From NCBI GenBank assembly GCA_010365205.1, contig JAAFGU010000038.1, positions 1 through 12,002 of the forward strand: DNA of 12,002 bases, in the 5' to 3' direction. This document shows positions 7,657 through 12,002 of this stretch, one piece after another. The first letter of the stretch is position 1. The number at the start of each line of letters is the position of its first letter. Position numbers and translations under genes: made by a program. The notes beneath the pieces are model-generated. The model was not told the DNA's origin. It saw only the letters and a list, made by a program, of their open reading frames with translations, and did no database searches. This stretch comes from Aromatoleum sp. GTDB taxonomy: Bacteria; Pseudomonadota; Gammaproteobacteria; Burkholderiales; Casimicrobiaceae.

Positions 7657-7731
7657 GGCCAGAGCCCCATCTTCGGTCGCGCCGAATCAAGGCTTGCCTT
7701 CTGCCGATAATTCGTCTCTGACTCTGCTTGC

Positions 7732-8907
7732 ATGCTGATCGACTTCTTCCTCCACCTCAAGTCCGCGCGGCTGCCGGTGTCGACGCGCGAGTTCCTCACG
7801 CTGCTCGAGGGGCTGGAGAAGAACGTCGTCTCGCTGTCGCTCGACGACTTCTACCATCTCGCGCGGACGACGCTGATCAAGGACGAGGCGCAGTTCGATC
7901 GCTACGACCTCGCGTTCGCGACGTACTTCAAGGGGGTCGGCGCGGTGTTCGACATTCGTGCCGAGATCCCCGAGGAGTGGCTGCGCAAGGAATTCGAGCG
8001 TCTGCTGACCGAGGAGGACCGGAAGAAAATAGAGGCCCTCGGCGGCTGGGACACGCTGATGGAAACGTTTAAGAAGCGCCTCGAGGAGCAGAAGGAGCGC
8101 CACGCCGGCGGCTCCAAGTGGATCGGCACCGGCGGCACCAGCCCGTTCGGCGCGTACGGTTACAACCCCGAGGGCATCCGCATCGGCCAGCAGGGACGCG
8201 GCGCCCGCAGCGCAGTCAAGGTCTGGGACGAGCGCTCGTTCCGCAACCTCGACGGCGACGTCGAGCTCAACACGCGCAATCTCAAGGTCGCGCTGAGGAA
8301 GCTGCGCCGCTTCGCGCGCGAAGGCGTGCCCGAGGAACTCGACATGGAGGGCACGATCGAGGGCACGGCCAGAAACGCCGGCTGGCTCGACCTGCATCTG
8401 GTTCCGGAGCGGCGCAATCGGGTGAAGGTGCTGCTCTTCCTCGACGTCGGCGGTTCGATGGACCCGCACGTGCGCGTCTGCGAGGAACTCTTCTCGGCGG
8501 CGACGACCGAATTCCGGCACCTCGAGTACTTCTACTTCCACAACTGCGTCTACGACCACGTCTGGCGCGACAACGCGCGCCGCCGGCACGGGCGTGTACC
8601 GGTCTGGGACATCCTGCACAAGTATGGATCCGACTGGAAGCTGATCTTCGTCGGCGACGCAGCGATGAGCCCCTACGAGTTGTTGCAGGCCGGTGGCAGC
8701 GTCGAGTACATGAACGACGAGCCCGGCGCCGCGTGGCTTAAGCGGCTCGCCGACCACTTTCGGCGCGTGATCTGGTGGAATCCAGAACCGGCGCGCGGCT
8801 GGGAGTACACGCGCTCGACGCAGATCGTGCTGCAGCTGCTCGGCCCGCGGATGTTCCCGCTGACGCTCGACGGCGTCGCGCGCGGCATCGACGCGCTGCG
8901 TCACTGA
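7732..8907 (+). CDS. CoxE-like VWA domain protein, partner of MoxR ATPase
   Basis: This is a 391-residue cytoplasmic protein of the CoxE-like VWA group. A helical N-terminal half (1-125, charged and ending in ETFKKRLEEQKERHAGG) is followed by a glycine-rich linker with GTGGTSPFG (132-140) and NPEGIRIG (145-152). The VWA domain starts near residue 231: KVLLFLDVGGSM (232-243) is the metal-ion-dependent adhesion site with Asp238 and Ser242. A second acidic site lies at VGDAAMSP (307-314). The usual DxSxS reads DVGGS, which I recall as usual in CoxE relatives. Such proteins bind Mg2+ and direct a MoxR ATPase to a client. The start at ATG 7732 has a weak ribosome site after a 75-base gap, so it may have its own promoter. 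Its C terminus is intact. Confidence 0.88.
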   Translation: MLIDFFLHLKSARLPVSTREFLTLLEGLEKNVVSLSLDDFYHLARTTLIKDEAQFDRYDLAFATYFKGVGAVFDIRAEIPEEWLRKEFERLLTEEDRKKIEALGGWDTLMETFKKRLEEQKERHAGGSKWIGTGGTSPFGAYGYNPEGIRIGQQGRGARSAVKVWDERSFRNLDGDVELNTRNLKVALRKLRRFAREGVPEELDMEGTIEGTARNAGWLDLHLVPERRNRVKVLLFLDVGGSMDPHVRVCEELFSAATTEFRHLEYFYFHNCVYDHVWRDNARRRHGRVPVWDILHKYGSDWKLIFVGDAAMSPYELLQAGGSVEYMNDEPGAAWLKRLADHFRRVIWWNPEPARGWEYTRSTQIVLQLLGPRMFPLTLDGVARGIDALRH

Positions 8908-8913
8908 TCCGCG

Positions 8914-9783
8914 ATGGCGGGCGCATGGCGCGAAGCGGTGGTCGCGATGATCGGCGGCGACGCCGGAATGCCGCGCTGGCTTTCGCTCGGCGGCAGTTCG
9001 CTCAACGAACTGTGGAGGGTCGACGTCGGCGCGCACAGCTATTTCGTCAAGGCTAACGTCGCTTCCAGGCTGCCGATGCTGAGAGCCGAAGCCGACGGGC
9101 TGTCCGAACTCGCGCGCGCGAAGGCGATACGCGTCCCGGTGCCCGCGGCCTGCGGCAAGGCCCACGGCATCTCGTTTCTGGTGCTCGAATGGCTGGACCT
9201 TGTTGCCGGCGGCCGCGACGCGGCGATGGGTCGCGCGCTTGCGCATTTGCACCGTACGACGTCCGACCGGTTTGGCTGGTACCGCGACAACACCATCGGC
9301 ACGACCCCGCAGTCGAACGCATGGTGCGACGACTGGGGAGAGTTTTTCCGCGACTGCCGGATCGCACCCCAGCTCGCGCGCGCGCGCCGCAACGGGCACC
9401 GACAGCTCGGGCATGACGGCGACGCGCTGCTCGACGCCATTCCGGCGCTGCTGGCCGGATACACGCCGGCGCCGTCGCTGGTTCACGGCGACCTGTGGTC
9501 CGGAAATGCGGGCCGTCTTGCGCGCGGCGAGCCGGTGATCTTCGATCCCGCCTGTTACTACGGCGACCGCGAGACCGACCTCGCGATGGCGGAGCTCTTC
9601 GGCGGATTCGACGACACGTTTTTCGCCGCGTACCGGGAAATCTGGCCCGGCGACGACGGCTACGCGCTGCGGCGCACGCTGTACAACCTCTACCATGTGC
9701 TCAACCACCTGAACCTGTTCGGCGCCGGCTACCTCGCCCGCGCAGAGGCGATGATCGGCGAAGTGCTGACCAACGTTCGCTGA
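8914..9783 (+). CDS. Fructosamine kinase family protein (phosphotransferase)
   Basis: This is a 289-residue cytoplasmic kinase with the aminoglycoside-phosphotransferase-like fold. The ATP-binding lysine is probably Lys46 (YFVKAN), with a conserved acid near Glu59. The catalytic loop is HGDLWSGN (191-198) with Asp193 as base, and Mg2+ is bound by Asp211 in IFDPACYYGDRETDLAM. The FGWYRDNTIGTTPQSNAW stretch (120-137) is typical of the fructosamine-3-kinase family. Members phosphorylate sugar adducts (fructosamines or ribulosamines) on lysines so that the damage can be removed. Some bacterial relatives have unknown substrates. Length is normal for the family. It begins six bases after the VWA stop, suggesting the same operon. 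Confidence 0.9.
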   Translation: MAGAWREAVVAMIGGDAGMPRWLSLGGSSLNELWRVDVGAHSYFVKANVASRLPMLRAEADGLSELARAKAIRVPVPAACGKAHGISFLVLEWLDLVAGGRDAAMGRALAHLHRTTSDRFGWYRDNTIGTTPQSNAWCDDWGEFFRDCRIAPQLARARRNGHRQLGHDGDALLDAIPALLAGYTPAPSLVHGDLWSGNAGRLARGEPVIFDPACYYGDRETDLAMAELFGGFDDTFFAAYREIWPGDDGYALRRTLYNLYHVLNHLNLFGAGYLARAEAMIGEVLTNVR

Positions 9784-9990
9784 GCTCAGGCCCGCGCTGA
9801 CCGCGCGCCCCGGTAGTTTGTCCAACCCCCTTGCGTGCGTTGCCGCACAGACCGAGGTCGCGGCGTACGGGAAGCTGGCCGAGGTCGAATTTAGACTGTT
9901 TCAGGAGTTGAATCGGGTCGCACGCACACCCGAATTCGTCCTGCATCCAGTCCGAGCATCCGACCGTATATCCACCCACAACCGGCTTGC

Positions 9991-10027
9991 GTCCGCGACA
10001 AGCGGATGGCGACAGTCGATCGCGGAC
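9991..10027 (+). repeat. Inverted repeat, 8-bp arms, in the DUF4331 leader
   Basis: GTCCGCGA (9991-9998) is the exact reverse complement of TCGCGGAC (10020-10027), with a 21-base spacer. It could be an RNA stem or a dimeric regulator site. The sequence alone does not decide. Confidence 0.4.
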
Positions 10028-10028
10028 G

Positions 10029-10069
10029 TCCCCATTGAGGGGGCGCACCGGGTCGCGCCGGTTCCGGTG
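10029..10069 (+). repeat. Two tandem small hairpins just before the DUF4331 start
   Basis: CCCC (10030-10033) pairs with the G-run near 10039-10043 around ATTGA. Next, CACCGG (10046-10051) is the reverse complement of CCGGTG (10064-10069) with a 12-base loop. Both lie 20-60 bases before the AGGAG ribosome site, so they could affect translation of the DUF4331 gene. Short arms like these also occur by chance in GC-rich DNA. Confidence 0.3.
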
Positions 10070-10099
10070 ACCCCTTCAAACGACGCCAGGAGTACTACC

Positions 10100-11653
10100 A
10101 TGTCTGCTGCACCCGCATGTCACGCCGGCTTCCGCCGGCTGTTGGCCCCGGCAATGTTGGCCGCCGCCACCGCGGCCATCTGGGCTCCCCCGCTGCACGC
10201 GTCCAGCCATCGCGAGGCGCCCTTCATCGCCACGCAGCCCCAGGTCGATGGGACCGATTTCTACATGTTCAGGAGCTACGAGCCGGGCCGTGAAAACTAC
10301 GTCACGCTCATTGCCAATTACCTGCCATTGCAGGATGGCTATGGCGGACCCAACTACTTCAAGCTCGATCCGAACGCCGTCTACGAAATCCACATCTCCA
10401 ACGACGGCGGCGCTTCCGAAAACCTGACCTTCCAGTTCCGGTTCCAAAACACGCTGGACGACAACCAGCTCACGGTGGGCGGCAAGAAGGTCTCGATTCC
10501 GCTCGTGCAGAACGGTTCGCAGGACGTAGCCGAGCCGGCCTCGTCGGCGCTCAACGTACATGAGACCTACACGGTCGACCTCATCCGCGGACCTCGCCGC
10601 GCCGGCACCAGAATGCCGGTCATGAACACGACCAAGGGTGGCACGACGTTCGACAAGCCGGTCGACAACATCGGCAACAAGACGATTTCCAACTATCTGG
10701 CCTATTCGAACAAGCACGTCTGGGACATCCGCATCCCGGGTTGCACCGAGATCGGCCGCGTTTTCGTCGGCCAGCGCAAGGATCCGTTCGTCGTCAACCT
10801 GGGCGAGACCTTCGACCTGGTCAACATCAAGTACCCGGCGACGGAGCTCAACCCTGCGGCCGAGTTCGCCACCACCGACTCGCTGGTCGACAAGAACGTG
10901 ACGGCGCTTGAGCTCGAGGTGCCGATTTCGTGCCTGACCGAAGGCAAAAGCACGATCATCGGCGGCTGGACGACGGCCAGCGTACCCGCGACGCGGACGA
11001 TGGCGGCGACGCCCAATTCGGGCCTCGACAGTTCCGCGCAGACCGGCGAACTGGTGCAGGTTTCGCGTCTGGGGATGCCGCTGGTCAACGAAGTCGTCAT
11101 CGGCCTCAAGGACAAGAACCGCTTCAATGCCAGCGAACCGAAAAACGACGGACAATTCGCCGACTACGTGACGAACCCGACGCTGCCGGCGCTGCTCGAG
11201 ATCCTGTTCGGCGGCGCGGGGGTGAAGGCGCCGACCAACTTCCCGCGCACCGACCTCGTCGCCGCATTCCTGACCGGTGTCCCGGGCATCAACCAGCCGG
11301 CGAACGTCGTGGCTTCGGAAATGCTGCGTCTCAACACCACGATCGCGCCGGTGCCGCGTGGCGCACAGAGCCGCCTCGGCGTGCTGGGCGGCGACACGGC
11401 AGGATTCCCCAACGGCCGCCGTCCCGGGGATGACGTCGTCGACATCGAATTGCGCGTGGCGATGGGCGTGCTGTGCACGCTCAACATCGGCGGCTGCAAG
11501 CCGGCCGATGCGCCCGCAGGGTCGCTGCACTACACGGATGGCGCGTATATCCGCGACACGTACTTCCCCGCCGCGTTCCCGTTCCTCGGTTCCCCGATTC
11601 CGGGTTCGCCGAACGAGGACAACGCGATCAAGTCGCTGGTCATCAAGCGCTGA
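10100..11653 (+). CDS. Exported DUF4331 family protein
   Basis: This is a 517-residue exported protein of the DUF4331 family, whose function is not established. ATG 10100 is chosen because AGGAG (10088-10092) lies seven bases before it and a signal peptide follows: FRRLLAP, an Ala-rich core, then PLHA at about residues 31-34 with cleavage before SSHREAP. SSHREAPFI right after the signal is a family hallmark, as is VDGTDFYMFRSYEPG (49-63). The C terminus has a GAYIRDTYFPAAFPFLGSPIPGSPN segment, also typical. The mature protein has four cysteines by my count (about 215, 278, 459, 466), enough for two disulfides. Homologues are often periplasmic or membrane-associated; membrane helices other than the signal are not seen. 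A hairpin and a second exported protein follow. Confidence 0.9.
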   Translation: MSAAPACHAGFRRLLAPAMLAAATAAIWAPPLHASSHREAPFIATQPQVDGTDFYMFRSYEPGRENYVTLIANYLPLQDGYGGPNYFKLDPNAVYEIHISNDGGASENLTFQFRFQNTLDDNQLTVGGKKVSIPLVQNGSQDVAEPASSALNVHETYTVDLIRGPRRAGTRMPVMNTTKGGTTFDKPVDNIGNKTISNYLAYSNKHVWDIRIPGCTEIGRVFVGQRKDPFVVNLGETFDLVNIKYPATELNPAAEFATTDSLVDKNVTALELEVPISCLTEGKSTIIGGWTTASVPATRTMAATPNSGLDSSAQTGELVQVSRLGMPLVNEVVIGLKDKNRFNASEPKNDGQFADYVTNPTLPALLEILFGGAGVKAPTNFPRTDLVAAFLTGVPGINQPANVVASEMLRLNTTIAPVPRGAQSRLGVLGGDTAGFPNGRRPGDDVVDIELRVAMGVLCTLNIGGCKPADAPAGSLHYTDGAYIRDTYFPAAFPFLGSPIPGSPNEDNAIKSLVIKR

Positions 11654-11660
11654 CGCAACG

Positions 11661-11687
11661 CCGGCCCCGGGCGATCCCCGGGGCCGG
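11661..11687 (+). terminator. Perfect 11-bp GC-rich hairpin after the DUF4331 gene
   Basis: CCGGCCCCGGG (11661-11671) pairs with CCCGGGGCCGG (11677-11687) around the five-base loop CGATC, beginning eight bases after the stop. It is the most stable hairpin in the window, but TCCAACGAGG follows and there is no T-run. It may terminate weakly, or stabilise the DUF4331 mRNA and cut expression of the next gene while allowing readthrough. Confidence 0.5.
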
Positions 11688-11761
11688 TCCAACGAGGAGT
11701 TTGCGTCGAAGCCGCGTCGAAAGGCGCGGTCTCGCCGGAACCGCCTCCGGGGAGAAACACC

Positions 11762-12002
11762 GTGGCAACGACACCCATAGTCCGTCTCGCGATCGCAGTG
11801 TTGGTCCTGCTCGCCGCGTCGGCTGCCGCGAAGCCATTTGTACCGACAGACGACACCGCCGTGCTCGAGCGGCTGCCCGAGAAGACCGATCCGTCGTTGC
11901 TCGAATTGAAGCGTCAGCGTGCGGCGCTGACGCGTTCGCCCGGCGACGCCGCGCTGGCCGCTGCCCTCGCCCGGCGCGCCATCGAGGCATCGCGCGCCAC
12001 CG
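11762..12002 (+). CDS. Exported protein, possibly repeat (TPR-like) type, 5' part only
   Basis: This is the N-terminal 80 codons of a gene that leaves the window; the frame is open to the end. It starts at GTG 11762 with GGAG (11751-11754) seven bases before it. A signal peptide is clear: MATTPIVRLAIAVLVLLAASAAA, with cleavage likely near residue 23-24. The mature part begins KPFVPTDDTAVLERLPEKTD, then a helical stretch (LLELKRQRAALTRSPGDAALAAALARRAIEASRA) with the alanine, leucine and arginine spacing of tetratricopeptide repeats. I recall secreted TPR proteins with a similar FVPxDDxxVLERLP opening next to DUF4331 genes, but cannot check this. No function can be given. Confidence 0.7.
   Translation, partial: MATTPIVRLAIAVLVLLAASAAAKPFVPTDDTAVLERLPEKTDPSLLELKRQRAALTRSPGDAALAAALARRAIEASRAT

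Larger units (their letters stand above)
9784..10099 (+). other. 316-base non-coding stretch upstream of the DUF4331 gene
   Basis: No gene is supported here. The downstream frame stays open back to 9818, but that extension would put some 94 low-complexity, non-hydrophobic residues before a good signal peptide, so it is treated as untranslated. The stretch holds three inverted repeats in its 3' half (listed separately) and the ribosome site AGGAG (10088-10092). I found no convincing sigma-70 promoter: TATATC (9967-9972) has no matching -35. Some regulatory or RNA-level role is plausible. Confidence 0.5.

Noticed and set aside
7706..7711. GATAAT as a promoter -10 box for the VWA gene
   Set aside because: No usable -35 element lies 16-18 bases upstream, so it is only a possible site in the 75-base gap.
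7687..9825. 712-codon open frame on the minus strand
   Set aside because: It lies opposite the VWA and kinase genes, which have clear domain motifs. Its product is Arg/Val/Glu-rich shadow sequence without motifs.
9818..10099. 94-codon N-terminal extension of the DUF4331 protein
   Set aside because: The extension has no family similarity I recognise and would block the signal peptide. ATG 10100 has a well-spaced AGGAG site.
10076..11692. 538-codon open frame on the minus strand
   Set aside because: It is antisense to the DUF4331 gene, which has a signal peptide and family motifs. Long antisense frames are expected at this GC content.

Overview
This is a GC-rich window with very high GC at third codon positions. 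Every gene I can support lies on the + strand, and coding density is high. The protein types (NCS2 permease of the RutG/UraA type, AzlCD, a MoxR plus CoxE-like VWA pair, a fructosamine kinase family protein, DUF4331 plus a secreted repeat-like protein) suggest a free-living proteobacterium. Burkholderiales or Rhodocyclales (Betaproteobacteria) is most likely, but this is inferred from protein flavour and not from a marker gene. I see no rRNA, tRNA, CRISPR array, insertion sequence or phage gene, so the window reads as chromosomal housekeeping and accessory DNA rather than a mobile island.

Layout. (1) Positions 1-3584 hold a carbohydrate ABC importer: the 3' end of a MalK/UgpC-type ATPase, a periplasmic binding protein, and MalF-like and MalG-like permeases. 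It closes with a stem-loop at 3601-3628. The substrate cannot be read from the sequence. (2) Positions 3764-5059 hold a stand-alone uracil-type NCS2 permease. It is followed by a TATAAT box and a strong hairpin with a T-rich tail. (3) Positions 5163-6196 hold overlapping azlC and azlD, a branched-chain amino acid exporter pair. (4) Positions 6225-9783 hold a tight run of MoxR-family AAA+ ATPase, RimJ/RimL-type acetyltransferase, CoxE-like VWA protein and fructosamine kinase family protein. (5) A 316-base non-coding stretch rich in inverted repeats (9784-10099) precedes an exported DUF4331 protein. A very stable hairpin then precedes an exported protein that runs off the window end.

How the genes work together. 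The ABC genes make one import machine. AzlC and AzlD make one exporter. MoxR and VWA proteins are known functional partners (ATPase plus metal-binding adaptor) in remodelling or metal insertion. Here an acetyltransferase sits between them and a small-molecule or protein-repair kinase follows, so a four-gene maturation or repair cassette is a reasonable but unproven reading. The DUF4331 protein and the protein after it both carry export signals and are probably one envelope-associated unit.

Nothing here is clearly a brand-new system. The best candidates for a second look are the MoxR-GNAT-VWA-kinase cassette, the DUF4331 unit with its structured leader, and several RNA hairpins placed where they could set expression ratios.
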